Source: Dorea longicatena (GTDB taxonomy: Bacteria; Bacillota; Clostridia; Lachnospirales; Lachnospiraceae). Taken from it: a DNA stretch of 64,000 bases. A program made the position numbers and the translations under genes. Positions 33,904 through 43,185 of this stretch are shown in pieces. Below the pieces are notes generated by a model, which did not search any database, was not told where the DNA came from, and saw only the letters and a program-made list of their open reading frames with translations. Position 1 is the first letter of the stretch. Every line of letters starts with the position of its first letter. The stretch covers positions 2,367,001 to 2,431,000 of the forward strand of contig NZ_CP102280.1 of NCBI RefSeq assembly GCF_025150085.1, read 5' to 3'.

Positions 33904-35370
33904 TCACTGGCGGATTCGGAAAAAATCCAAAACCTTTTTACTGCCGGATTCGTCCAATGGATAGCTTTCTTTTACTTGCCCTTTTTCCATATGGACTACA
34001 TACGAACATCCCGCCATCACCAACTCCGGATCATGCGTAATAACAAGAAGCGTTTTGCCCTGATCCGCGAGTGACTTCAAACTCCGCGCAACTTCCCGCA
34101 TATGTTTGAGATCAAGCCCGCTGGTTGGTTCGTCAAACACAATAATCTCCCGGTTACTCACAATGGCAGACGCGATCGCTACCCGCTGTTTTTGCCCGCC
34201 GGAAAGAGAAAGCGGGTGCCTGTCTTTATATTCCAGCAGATCAAACTGTTTAAGAATTTTATCCACAACAGTTTCATCCTTGTTGTCCATGCTCAGAAGC
34301 ACTTCATCCGTCACGCTTTCGGTAAATAGCTGATGGCTGGTATCCTGCATTACCATGTAGCAATGTTTGAGCCGGGCTTTCCAATCAAGGGTTTTCCCGT
34401 CAACCTGCAAAAGGCCACACTTCTTTTCCAGTCCGCAAATACAGCGGGCCAGAGTAGATTTTCCAGCGCCATTCAGACCGATAATGGCAATCGTTTCTCC
34501 AACAGGCAGTTCTGCACTCGGAATATGGAGGCTTTCCGGTTCCCGCTTTTTATACGCAAAGCAGAAATTTTGAAATTCCATCTGTTTAGCTGTATGCGCC
34601 TGATACTGATTCGCAGGCTTCAACTTCGAGAGAGAAAACGGCCGCAGCCCCATTTCTTTTCGAATGCCATCCGATAAGCTGTCAAATTCAGCAGGCGTGT
34701 ATTCCCGTTCAATCTCCCCATCTTTTACATACAGCACACGATCTGCAAGATCGTGAAGGTAGTAAAGGCGGTGTTCTGCGATCAGAATTGTTTTGCCCTG
34801 CCTTTTCCAGAGGCTCAGGACCTGCCGCAGGTCATCAATAGCAGCCATATCCAAATTAGAAGATGGTTCGTCCAGGACCATAATTCCCGGCAGCAATACA
34901 CTTGATGAAGCACAGGCTATTTTTTGCTTTTCGCCCCCGGACAGAGCAAACACGCTTCGCCCCATCAAATCTTCAATATGATAATCGGAAACTGTCCGGT
35001 CAATCCTTTTCAGGATATCCTCCTGAGGATAGCCTAAATTTTCACAGGCAAAGGCTAATTCACTATCCGTATCCACGTTGAAAAACTGACTTTTGGGATT
35101 CTGGAATACAGATCCCACCATAGCAGCCAAGTCATAAAGCGGCGTATCTGATACGCTTTTTCCGTCCAGAAGGACATCGCCCTCTAAATTGCCCTCGTAA
35201 TAATGAGGCACCAGCCCGTTTACCAAACGGGTAATCGTTGTTTTCCCACAGCCGGATTCTCCCGTGAGTAAAACAAATTCCCCTGTGTTTATGGTGAGAT
35301 TGACATTTCTAATCCCTCCGCCGCTGGATTCTTCACCATAAGAAAAAGAAACATTTTGAAAATCTATCAT
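33904..35370 (-). CDS. ECF transporter double ATPase (EcfA-like)
   Basis: A 488-aa protein with two ABC ATPase domains in one chain. First domain: Walker A GESGCGKTT and signature ALSGGEKQK. Second domain: GLNGAGKST, SLSGGQKQR and IIVFDEPTSG. It powers uptake of the substrate bound by the S component. I chose ATG at 35370 (MIDFQNVSFSYG) with AGGAGG 9 nt upstream; the start overlaps the EcfT stop. Tandem-ATPase forms are common in ECF-type cobalt or iron-complex importers. Confidence 0.9.
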   Translation of the reverse strand: MIDFQNVSFSYGEESSGGGIRNVNLTINTGEFVLLTGESGCGKTTITRLVNGLVPHYYEGNLEGDVLLDGKSVSDTPLYDLAAMVGSVFQNPKSQFFNVDTDSELAFACENLGYPQEDILKRIDRTVSDYHIEDLMGRSVFALSGGEKQKIACASSSVLLPGIMVLDEPSSNLDMAAIDDLRQVLSLWKRQGKTILIAEHRLYYLHDLADRVLYVKDGEIEREYTPAEFDSLSDGIRKEMGLRPFSLSKLKPANQYQAHTAKQMEFQNFCFAYKKREPESLHIPSAELPVGETIAIIGLNGAGKSTLARCICGLEKKCGLLQVDGKTLDWKARLKHCYMVMQDTSHQLFTESVTDEVLLSMDNKDETVVDKILKQFDLLEYKDRHPLSLSGGQKQRVAIASAIVSNREIIVFDEPTSGLDLKHMREVARSLKSLADQGKTLLVITHDPELVMAGCSYVVHMEKGQVKESYPLDESGSKKVLDFFRIRQ

Positions 35371-36119
35371 GGCAAAATCCCTCCTGCGGAAATTATCGGG
35401 GAAGCAATCGCCCAAAACACTACAAAGCAACAAAACAAGATCAGCACCACATCGGCAAAATTGAATTTAAGCTGGCAAATGTTTGTGCGTTTGACAGGAG
35501 CGCCGAGGCCACGGGTAATTGCCGCAGCGGAAAGTTCCTCACCGATTTTCACGGAGCAGGTAATCATCGGGATCAGCTTATACTCCAATATTTTTGAAGA
35601 TTTTTTCCCTCCAAGTTTAATCCCACGCATTTTCATAGCGTCACTGATTGCTTCTGACTCCTGAAAGACAGTTGGAAAGAAGCGGAACATGACCGTTAAG
35701 GGGATCGTCACTTCTTTAGGCATATGGATTCTTTCCATGCCGGAAATCAATTCACTGACCGTTGTTGTTTTCACTGCATAGGCAGCAATCGCAACACTGG
35801 GAAGGATTCGGCAGAAGAATCCTGTTGTAAACAGAACGAGGAAATTCAATATTCCCGTAAGGTGCGGCAAAACATAAATTTGAACAGCATAAAAAGCAGA
35901 AAACACAGCAATATAGCCCACAGCTTTTGCACATTGTTTCGAGGTAAGCAGCAATATAGCCGGAACCGTACAAAGAACAAGGCGGATCAGCCCCATAGCT
36001 TCTCCGCCTGTTCCACCCATGACAAAAATGCTTATGATGAAGATGAGCAACAGTTTTGTACGCGGATCGAGCCGTAACCCTTGTTCTGTTTTTTTGCTGA
36101 GCAGAATTTCCCGCGCCAT
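35367..36119 (-). CDS. ECF transporter transmembrane protein (EcfT-like)
   Basis: A 250-aa membrane protein with five to six helices. The coupling-helix motifs include ISDAMKMRGIK and AAAITRGLG, the two Arg-Gly signatures of EcfT that contact the ATPase. ATG at 36119 shares a base with the stop of the S component gene (TAATG), so S, T and A are translationally coupled. Confidence 0.9.
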   Translation of the reverse strand: MAREILLSKKTEQGLRLDPRTKLLLIFIISIFVMGGTGGEAMGLIRLVLCTVPAILLLTSKQCAKAVGYIAVFSAFYAVQIYVLPHLTGILNFLVLFTTGFFCRILPSVAIAAYAVKTTTVSELISGMERIHMPKEVTIPLTVMFRFFPTVFQESEAISDAMKMRGIKLGGKKSSKILEYKLIPMITCSVKIGEELSAAAITRGLGAPVKRTNICQLKFNFADVVLILFCCFVVFWAIASPIISAGGILP

Positions 36120-36715
36120 TATGCAATACCGGCACGCTGGAAGTGCTTTTTGCAAATGGCTTTCCCAATCACACCTCCGACAAGGCCAAACACAAAGCAG
36201 GCAACCAGCAGAATAGGCGCAATCCACATAGGCATATATGTATTAAGGGTAGCTGCATATTCAGCGCCGTATCCTTCAGTCAACATTACCATATAGCTTT
36301 CACGGTTCAGGAAAATGGGAGCAAAGTTGCCAAACACCCAGATGCTGAACACGCCGCAGGAAAGAACTGTGCTCTTTGCACTTTTGTAGTCCGCCTTTTT
36401 CAGGATCACGTCGGCCAACAGGCCGCCAACGAGACCAGTTACCATAGTAAGATAGCCGTTGCCGAAGAACACCATGATTAGGCCAATCAGGAAACCCATG
36501 ATTGCAGTCATCCCGAATTTTTTAGCCTTTGTAACATACAGCATATAGGGGATGCCGCCAATCAAAGGGCACAGCACCGCCATCAGCGGAATAAAAATGG
36601 GGATAAAGCCAAGCATCGCCACCAGCATAACAATCACGACATAGATGACGGTGTAGATGCCGATAGTAATTAAATCTTTTCCCTCAAGCCGGGAACTTTT
36701 TTTCTGGGAACTCAT
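36119..36715 (-). CDS. ECF transporter S component, MptD/Trep_Strep family
   Basis: A 198-aa membrane protein with about six helices and the hallmarks of the MptD (TIGR02185) family: GKDLITIGIYTVIYVVIVML, PYMLYVTKAKKFGMTAIMGF and FGNGYLTMVTGLVGG. It determines substrate specificity of the transporter; the true ligand is not known, and a metal chelate or siderophore fragment is likely from context. It is the first gene of the S-T-A operon, with AAGGAGG before the ATG. Confidence 0.87.
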   Translation of the reverse strand: MSSQKKSSRLEGKDLITIGIYTVIYVVIVMLVAMLGFIPIFIPLMAVLCPLIGGIPYMLYVTKAKKFGMTAIMGFLIGLIMVFFGNGYLTMVTGLVGGLLADVILKKADYKSAKSTVLSCGVFSIWVFGNFAPIFLNRESYMVMLTEGYGAEYAATLNTYMPMWIAPILLVACFVFGLVGGVIGKAICKKHFQRAGIA

Positions 36716-36750
36716 ACCAGTATCCTCCTTATATCTGAGAAAATGAAAAT

Positions 36751-36813
36751 GTGGTGCGGTTAGAGTGTTCTAACCACACCACATATAATAGCAATTTGCG
36801 CCCACGATTCCAA
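36751..36813 (-). promoter_or_regulatory. ECF operon promoter with 14-bp-arm palindrome over the start site
   Basis: On the minus strand TTGGAA (36813-36808) and TATTAT (36790-36785) have a 17-bp spacer. Right after the -10 a palindrome with arms 36751-36764 and 36769-36782 (13 of 14 matching) would cover the transcription start. It is suited to an operator for the adjacent AraC or DtxR protein, or to an RNA hairpin. Confidence 0.6.
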
Positions 36814-36856
36814 CCCAAAACCAATTTTATTCTACCCAAAATCAGTATTTTTGCAT

Positions 36857-37822
36857 TTATCCAATCGTAGCTTCTGCTTTATAGTTTTTCGGATTCACTC
36901 CGTATTTCCTTTTGAAGGCCGCTGCGAAATTGCTCGCTTTTGAATATCCCACCAGTATAGCCACCTGGCTGACATTCAAATTACTTTCTAACAACAGGCT
37001 TGCCGCCTTTTCTAACCGCTGGTCGATGACATACGCATGAACCGATGTTCCGAACAGGGAGGAAAAGCCCTTCGTCAATTTTGAAGTGCTGATATTGACC
37101 TGCCGCGCCAATTCCTCGCAGCTCGGAGCCAGGGCAAGCTGGCTGTCAATAATTCGCTTTGCCTCTATGATGGAATCCCGGTCACTTCTGGAAATTGCAA
37201 CGTAGGTTGACGCGAGAATACTCAGCTCCAGGACCTCGCTCAAATATACCGATAGCAGCTCAAAGACCTTGCTTTCCAGAAACAGGTATCCCAACCCGCC
37301 GCGATATTGCGTAAAATCTTTTACCTCCGCAAAAATGTGTTCCATATACGGGGTAACGCTCACTTTTGAAATTCCTGTCAGTAATTTCTTTTCATAAGCG
37401 TTTATTTCACTATCTTCAAAGTAGTCATTCAAAATTTTGTGAAAATAGGGCATGGGAATTTTTATATTCTTGAAAAGAAAATCTTTCTTCCCGGAATAAC
37501 ACAAGTATTCCATTTTACCATGTCCTCGATAAATGCAGGATTCGCCTTTCTGGATGCTGACACTTTGACGCGCATCTGCAATATTCCACGATACGCCATC
37601 ATTGAAGCAAAATAAAAGTTGAATATAATCTTCGCAGCTTACACCCTGCACATTCATATCTGAAAAATAGTTCATTTTCCAGTCTGATACAACAGCTCCT
37701 TGCTTTGTAACAACTTGCGAAATCTGACCTGTTCCCATATCAGCCGGAATATCTATTGTCACTGTCTGCGGAGAGTTGGAGAGCAGATCGTGATACAGCT
37801 TCGTCATATATTGGTTTGTCAT
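36857..37822 (-). CDS. AraC-family transcriptional regulator
   Basis: A 321-aa protein. The C-terminal 100 residues carry both AraC HTH units (CEELARQVNISTSKLTKGFS and LNVSQVAILVGYSKASNFAA, then FKRKYGVNPKNYK). The N-terminal 200 residues resemble the ligand domain of YbtA/PchR-type siderophore regulators, though weakly. It probably activates the ECF and ABC operons when the siderophore is present. It is read from its own promoter (37862-37890). Confidence 0.88.
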   Translation of the reverse strand: MTNQYMTKLYHDLLSNSPQTVTIDIPADMGTGQISQVVTKQGAVVSDWKMNYFSDMNVQGVSCEDYIQLLFCFNDGVSWNIADARQSVSIQKGESCIYRGHGKMEYLCYSGKKDFLFKNIKIPMPYFHKILNDYFEDSEINAYEKKLLTGISKVSVTPYMEHIFAEVKDFTQYRGGLGYLFLESKVFELLSVYLSEVLELSILASTYVAISRSDRDSIIEAKRIIDSQLALAPSCEELARQVNISTSKLTKGFSSLFGTSVHAYVIDQRLEKAASLLLESNLNVSQVAILVGYSKASNFAAAFKRKYGVNPKNYKAEATIG

Positions 37823-37843
37823 CGTGCACCCTCCTTTTTCTAG

Positions 37844-37900
37844 TTAGTCGAAGCTAATCACATAATACTTTATATTTGTTTTTTAGTCAAGGTAATCTAA
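37844..37900 (-). promoter_or_regulatory. AraC gene promoter flanked by two TTAG...CTAA dyads (DtxR-like operators)
   Basis: TTGACT (minus 37890-37885), a 17-bp spacer and TATTAT (37867-37862) make a good sigma-A promoter. TTAGTCGAAGCTAA (37844-37857) lies just past the -10, and TTAGTCAAGGTAATCTAA (37883-37900) overlaps the -35. Both have the TTAG...CTAA ends typical of DtxR-family boxes, so metal repression of the cargo is likely. Confidence 0.6.
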
Positions 37901-37937
37901 ACTATTGACTACTCTCTAAGAGTCAACATATTAATTT

Positions 37938-39929
37938 TCAAAGTATGCCGTATCCCATGATCGTTCCGTTATTGATATCATAGCTTCTCTTGTTCACGGC
38001 ATCACTGGAGTTTCCCTCTACCGTATATACGGTACTTCCCTCAGTTTTCTCCACGATTCCCACATGGTCTGAGGTTCCGTCCCCGTTCCAGTCAAAGAAG
38101 ATCAGGGTTCCGGGTGCTGGCGAGTATCCTCTGCTCTTCCATTTCCCCTTGCTCTGGAACCATGCGATTCCGTCATCGCACAGGGAGAACTTCGGCATCT
38201 TGCCGCTCTCGATCAGTCCTGCCTGATCCCCACACCAGCTGGCAAAGCAGGCACACCACGCCACATGGCTGTCAAATCCATACCATGACCAGAACTTCTG
38301 GCCTCCTTCATTTCCAAGCTGGGTAAGTGCCACGGATACGATCTGGCCGTTGCCTCCAAACAAGCCGGCAAACAATCCGCCGCTGGAATAATACCGCAGA
38401 ACGTGAGGGACGTATTCTGGATCACCATAGGCACTCCAGCCATGCGAAGCAGCCTGCTCATTGGAAAACTGCAGGGCATTTTCTGCACTGTAGCCGCCAT
38501 ATTTCTGAATCGCCCACGTTATGTACCCGTTTCCGTAGTTATACCCTTGCAGGGACAGCTTCAGCTTGTCCATGTCCTGTGGGCTGGTGCATCCGGCTTC
38601 TCTTAGGCAGTCCGCATAATACTGGATTCCTACCTGTATGGAGTAGTCCGCATCCTGGATGGCATTCGGGCTGTTGGAATACCGGGTGTTGTATGGGCAC
38701 TCACTGCTCTGCATGGGATCGGTCCCCCGGCCGCCAGATTCCTGCATCATGATTGCCTGTATCACGGAAACGTATTCGGGGATTCCATACTGGTTGGCGT
38801 ATTTCTGGATGGTTGCCGTATAGGAAAGTACTTCCTGGCTGAGTGCTTCGTTGCTCTCTGAGCTTCCAGAGAATGCCGCACCGCCAATGATCCCGACCAT
38901 GATAACCAGAAGCAGAACCATGACCGCTCCGGCGGCTCCCAGTGCAGCTATCATGGACTGCACGGTTTTCGCTACCACTTCCACGGCGGCTCTAGCTGCC
39001 TTGAATGTATTCTCCCCTGCCCTTGCCGTTTTCTGTATCCGACGGATTCCATCAGAAGTCTGCAAGGCTGCTTTCTTCGCCGCCTGTTTCGCTGCCCTTC
39101 GTTCCATCTGCTTCTGCATCCGGGTTGTCAGGGCATTGGAACTGGCTACACGGAGCTTCTGCTCTGGCTGGATGCTAATCTTCGCAGATGGAGGGGCGGT
39201 CTTAATAGTACGCCGCTGTATGGTCTTCGGCTCCAACTGTTTCCGTGGCTTTTCCTTGATCCGGATGGTTTCCGGCTGTTTCTGGCAGATGGCATTCTGT
39301 CTTGCAGTATCTGCGACTGCCTTTTTCCGGCTCTGGTCTCGGATGGAGAACTGCTTCGTTCCTGATAGTTCCTGTCCATTCTGGATTCTCGGTGTCTCTC
39401 TGGCTACCCGAATTTTCTGTTCTTTTGTTTTGATAGCATCTGAAACCGCCTTTTGCCGCTTGGCTTTCTGGATCTGGACATCTTTGATCTGTGCTTCCTG
39501 AGCTTCCCGGCTTTTAATCTTCACGTTCTCAGATGTCTGTTCCCGATTCTTTTGCTCTGGTGCTTCCCGACTGACCGGATCGGGAGCCTGTGTGTCCCCT
39601 GTTCCTCTGGCAGCTTCTTTCTCCGCTTCTTTTTTGCCAGTAACTCTCAGTTTGATCTTCTCGTAGGAAGTCTGTGCTGCTGTCTTTCCGGCGCTGGTTA
39701 CAGTTCTGCCAGACTTTCTGGCAGCCCATTCCTCTGCGGATGCGACTTTTCCACTGGCATACTCGGATGGGGACTGTTCCTCCATGTCATTATCCCTGGC
39801 ATTTGCGATGGTCTGGGACTTTTCCTTGCTCTCCAGTATGGCCGTCCGCATCAGCTCCTTCGGGATTCTGGAGGCAGGATTTTTAGTCTTTGGTTTTGTT
39901 GTGACTTCTTTGGTTTTGATATCCTTCAT
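37938..39929 (-). CDS. Conjugation cell-wall hydrolase: lysozyme-like plus CHAP domain
   Basis: A 663-aa protein. Residues 1-335 are basic, Lys/Arg/Gln-rich and disordered. A membrane helix follows (GAVMVLLLVIMVGIIGGAAF, about 340-360). Next is a lytic-transglycosylase/lysozyme-like domain with IQAIMMQESGGRGTDPMQSS (about 390-410). The C-terminal CHAP domain has catalytic Cys in WCACFASWCGDQAG (about 560) and His in SDHVGIVEK. It is equivalent to Tn916 Orf14/CwlT, opening the peptidoglycan for the transfer channel. Confidence 0.9.
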   Translation of the reverse strand: MKDIKTKEVTTKPKTKNPASRIPKELMRTAILESKEKSQTIANARDNDMEEQSPSEYASGKVASAEEWAARKSGRTVTSAGKTAAQTSYEKIKLRVTGKKEAEKEAARGTGDTQAPDPVSREAPEQKNREQTSENVKIKSREAQEAQIKDVQIQKAKRQKAVSDAIKTKEQKIRVARETPRIQNGQELSGTKQFSIRDQSRKKAVADTARQNAICQKQPETIRIKEKPRKQLEPKTIQRRTIKTAPPSAKISIQPEQKLRVASSNALTTRMQKQMERRAAKQAAKKAALQTSDGIRRIQKTARAGENTFKAARAAVEVVAKTVQSMIAALGAAGAVMVLLLVIMVGIIGGAAFSGSSESNEALSQEVLSYTATIQKYANQYGIPEYVSVIQAIMMQESGGRGTDPMQSSECPYNTRYSNSPNAIQDADYSIQVGIQYYADCLREAGCTSPQDMDKLKLSLQGYNYGNGYITWAIQKYGGYSAENALQFSNEQAASHGWSAYGDPEYVPHVLRYYSSGGLFAGLFGGNGQIVSVALTQLGNEGGQKFWSWYGFDSHVAWCACFASWCGDQAGLIESGKMPKFSLCDDGIAWFQSKGKWKSRGYSPAPGTLIFFDWNGDGTSDHVGIVEKTEGSTVYTVEGNSSDAVNKRSYDINNGTIMGYGIL

Positions 39930-39960
39930 CTCTCACCTCCAGTCCCGGTCTGTACTGCTC

Positions 39961-42297
39961 TTACGCTTCGCCCGGCTTGGTCGTCATCAGGCGGTACAGT
40001 TTTGTATTTCTTGGAAACGAGTTTTCAAACGGCACCAGATTTCCGGAGCAGCGGATCAGTCCGTGGCCGGCACCTACATTGGTGATGTAGGATAACTGGT
40101 TGTCTGAAATATTCAGAAGTGCCGCCAGCTCATCCCGGTCGGTGGTAGCCTGATTCAAAAGGATCAGGAACTCACTGTTCGCCAGCATCAGGCGGGCGGT
40201 ATCGGATTTCAGAAGTTCCTCAACGTTCTGGGTAAGTCCGGTTACAAATCCGGAATACTTACGGATACGCTTGTACAGGCGGTAGAAAAAGTCCGCACTG
40301 TATTCATAGCGGAACAGCAGATAAAACTCATCCGCAAAGATCCATGTCGTTTTTCCCTTCTTCCAGTTCTGGATCACACGGTTAAAAATCGAATCCAGTG
40401 TGACCAGCATGCCAAGGGGCATCAGCTGTTCGCCCAGTTCCCGGATGTCATAGTCGATGATACGGCTCTTCGTGTTGACATTGGTTTCCTGGGCAAAGGT
40501 GTTCAGACTGCCATTGATAAACAGTTCCGAAGACAGAGCCAGCCCTCTGGCTTCTTCCTCCGGCTGGAGCATGAGTTGTCGGTACAGGTCCTTTAAGGTC
40601 GGCACCTGCCCTTTGTAACCGCCCCTCATGTAATCCCGGTACACATCTGCGGTGCAGCGGTCAAGGATGGATTTCTCCTTTGCCGAAAGGTTTCCGGCTC
40701 CTACGAGCTGCTCAAACAGGGAAAGGATAAATTCTGACTTTTCAATCAGAGGATTTCGGTCATTGCCATAGGCAGAATCCATATCCAGTGCATTCAGATG
40801 GGTATCTGAGGTTGCCGAGATCCGGATGACCTCTCCGTTTAAGGCTTCCACCAGAGAAGCAAACTCCGACTCCGGATCGAGGATGAGGATGTCATCTTCC
40901 GTGGAAAGGGCAAGGTCTACGATCTCCTCTTTTGCCGAAAAACTCTTACCCGAACCGCTGACTCCCAGTCGGAACGAGTTTCCATTTAACAGCTTCCTTC
41001 GGTCTGCCACCAGCATATTTTTGCTGACTGCATTCTGCCCATAATAAATACCGCCCGGCTGCATGATCTCCTGTGTATGGAACGGAATCAAGACGGCAGT
41101 GGACTCTGTGGTAAGGGTACGCACCGCATCGATCTTCCGCAGACCATACGGCAGGACGGTATTCAGTCCATCGACCTGTTGCCACTTCAAAGTTGCCATC
41201 TGGCAGAGGTGTTTTCTCGCAATGGAATACAGGGTTTCCGTATCGGAGTCCAGTTGTTTCTTGCTGTCTGCCATATGTACCATTGTCAGGATGCCGAACA
41301 TCATCCTCTGATCCCTGGTGGTCAGATCGTCCAGCATTTCCTTGGTCTCTTTTCTCTGCAGCTCCATGTCATAGGGAACTACGGCTGAAAAGTTATTGTT
41401 GGCATTCTGGCGTCTCTGCCAGTTGGTGACGTTTGTCTCCACGCCCAGCAGTCGGTTCTGGATCTCACGCACCGCTTCGTCTGTCGGTACGGGGATGATA
41501 TCAATGGACAGCATCAGGTTCCTGCCAAGGCTGCACAGTTCGGAGATCATCTCATCCTTTATATAGCTGGCGTAATCTTCCATAAAAAGGACTCTGCCGT
41601 ACTGCTCGCCCAGCTTGAAATGGTCGTTGTGGAACTCCATCGTGTCCGGGCAGATCCAGTCCTTGAAGCTGTGTCCCTTTTTCGCGAAGGCTTTCATGTC
41701 AAACGGAAAGCTCTGCGGAACGTCTGCCTTGAAAAAGTCCCGGAAGATCTGGAGCCTCTGTTCTGCATCCAGCTCTTCCCCGATGGAGGACAGCTTGGCC
41801 AGATGGGTGATGATATCCGTTCCCACACGGGCGAAGTATGTCCTGGCTTCATCGATGTTCTTCTTGTGGACGCTGACGGTCAGATAGCGTTCCTGGTAAA
41901 TGCTGTTGTTGGTACCGGAGATCTTGGAAAGGAGCATATTGTTATACTCTTTCCGGTACTCGTCCAGTCCATCTCCTTTCATTGGAATCAGCAGGGACTG
42001 CTCAAACTCTTCCTTGTTGATCTTACGGTTGTTCAGGGTGATCTTCGCCGTACAGCCGGAATCCAGTGCATTTAAAAGTTCGGAGTAGTCCAGGAACATC
42101 TCTGTCTTATCCGCTTTGCTGGCAATGGAATAGTTGATATCCGTAAACCGGAATGTCCGGGAATACTTGCTCTCCACCTGAAAAATACCGTCCGGCCAGA
42201 TCTTGCGGATCGGGATCGCCTGCTGGGCAGACCTCGGTACTTTGAATTTTTCTTTGTCCTGTTTCAGTGTCTGACTCAGGGTTTTAATCAAAGGCAT
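39961..42297 (-). CDS. VirB4/TraE-like conjugation ATPase
   Basis: A 778-aa protein with Walker A GVSGSGKSFSAKEE (about residue 455) and Walker B TWIFADEFYLLF (about 650). The N-terminal half is the VirB4 assembly domain. It drives type IV secretion channel assembly. The ATG at 42297 lies inside the end of prgI, and the stop is 31 bp before the hydrolase gene. Confidence 0.93.
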   Translation of the reverse strand: MPLIKTLSQTLKQDKEKFKVPRSAQQAIPIRKIWPDGIFQVESKYSRTFRFTDINYSIASKADKTEMFLDYSELLNALDSGCTAKITLNNRKINKEEFEQSLLIPMKGDGLDEYRKEYNNMLLSKISGTNNSIYQERYLTVSVHKKNIDEARTYFARVGTDIITHLAKLSSIGEELDAEQRLQIFRDFFKADVPQSFPFDMKAFAKKGHSFKDWICPDTMEFHNDHFKLGEQYGRVLFMEDYASYIKDEMISELCSLGRNLMLSIDIIPVPTDEAVREIQNRLLGVETNVTNWQRRQNANNNFSAVVPYDMELQRKETKEMLDDLTTRDQRMMFGILTMVHMADSKKQLDSDTETLYSIARKHLCQMATLKWQQVDGLNTVLPYGLRKIDAVRTLTTESTAVLIPFHTQEIMQPGGIYYGQNAVSKNMLVADRRKLLNGNSFRLGVSGSGKSFSAKEEIVDLALSTEDDILILDPESEFASLVEALNGEVIRISATSDTHLNALDMDSAYGNDRNPLIEKSEFILSLFEQLVGAGNLSAKEKSILDRCTADVYRDYMRGGYKGQVPTLKDLYRQLMLQPEEEARGLALSSELFINGSLNTFAQETNVNTKSRIIDYDIRELGEQLMPLGMLVTLDSIFNRVIQNWKKGKTTWIFADEFYLLFRYEYSADFFYRLYKRIRKYSGFVTGLTQNVEELLKSDTARLMLANSEFLILLNQATTDRDELAALLNISDNQLSYITNVGAGHGLIRCSGNLVPFENSFPRNTKLYRLMTTKPGEA

Positions 42298-42727
42298 CAC
42301 CCCTTCCTCCTGGCTTCTTTGGCTTCTTTGGTTTCTTCTGTTTCGTCCGCTTCTTCTCCAGAAGCTCCGCTCCGTTTCCCATCATCTTTTCACCCAGCCG
42401 CAGGCTCTCTTCCATGCAGGAAAAGTACAGGTTCTCTGATTTGAATACCAGCCGTTTCGGGTACAGCAGTTCGGATTTGATGACTGCCCATGCGAACTGT
42501 TCTGCCGTCATGCCGTGGTAACGAAAAAAGCCGCAGGCTGCAAAGGGAGCCGCCCCAAGGATGCACAGCCATCCGGTTACCTGTTCCCCGGCATATTTCC
42601 GGGTGACAAAATAGATTCCAAGGGCTGCCAGGATCGCCAGTACCGAAAATAAGCACTGCCGGAAGCTTAAGCCCCAGAACATTGACTCCTGATAGTCTCG
42701 GATTTCTTTATTCATTTTCACTTCCAT
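42284..42727 (-). CDS. PrgI-family conjugation membrane protein
   Basis: A 147-aa protein with two membrane helices (about residues 22-42 and 48-68) and the family opening IRDYQESMFWGLSFRQ. The C-terminus is very Lys/Pro-rich. PrgI is a VirB3-like inner channel component next to VirB4 in Gram-positive systems. The end overlaps the VirB4 start by 14 nt. Confidence 0.9.
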   Translation of the reverse strand: MEVKMNKEIRDYQESMFWGLSFRQCLFSVLAILAALGIYFVTRKYAGEQVTGWLCILGAAPFAACGFFRYHGMTAEQFAWAVIKSELLYPKRLVFKSENLYFSCMEESLRLGEKMMGNGAELLEKKRTKQKKPKKPKKPGGRGDAFD

Positions 42728-42735
42728 GTTGTTTT

Positions 42736-43173
42736 CTACCTTTCTCTTTGTAATCTCTGTTTTTTCTTTTGTTTCTGTTTTGGTACATCCCTTTGCCGGA
42801 TGCCATTTCTTTCCATAAATCTTTTTGTTCCTTCCGGATCAAGCTCTGCCAGTTTTTTCAGGTCGAATGCAACCCTCTGGAAAATGCAGTAACCGGAGGA
42901 TGCGGTATCCGGCTGTATCGTTCCCAGCTTATGCTGCTTTATAAAACGAAGCTTTTCTTTACTGAAATTGTGGTCGATATAGGCTTCATTGATACCGCCC
43001 AGCGGAGCAAAAGGCAGGTTTACCGTAAGGTCTGCAAAGCTTTCCGGGTATCCATCTTCCATATGGTAAAGCCCGATATAGAGATTGTCATCGCTCATGT
43101 AACCGTCTACCCTGAGAAATAATTCCTCCCGGCCATACTGCCAGTCGTAGCTCAGTGTCTTTGGTTCTTCCAT
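42736..43173 (-). CDS. DUF4313-domain protein
   Basis: A 145-aa soluble protein. YDWQYGREELFLRVDGYMSD and NLYIGLYHMEDGYPESFADL (about residues 9-50) match the DUF4313 pattern. The basic tail is KQKQKKKQRLQRER. It is found beside prgI in many clostridial ICEs; role unknown. The neighbours are 8 and 12 bp away, so it is within the transfer operon. Confidence 0.8.
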   Translation of the reverse strand: MEEPKTLSYDWQYGREELFLRVDGYMSDDNLYIGLYHMEDGYPESFADLTVNLPFAPLGGINEAYIDHNFSKEKLRFIKQHKLGTIQPDTASSGYCIFQRVAFDLKKLAELDPEGTKRFMERNGIRQRDVPKQKQKKKQRLQRER

Positions 43174-43185
43174 TTTTTTCGCCTC

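Noticed and set aside
38851..39501. 216-codon plus-strand reading
   Set aside because: Antisense to the low-complexity front of the CHAP protein; Cys/Phe-rich shadow of Lys/Arg codons.
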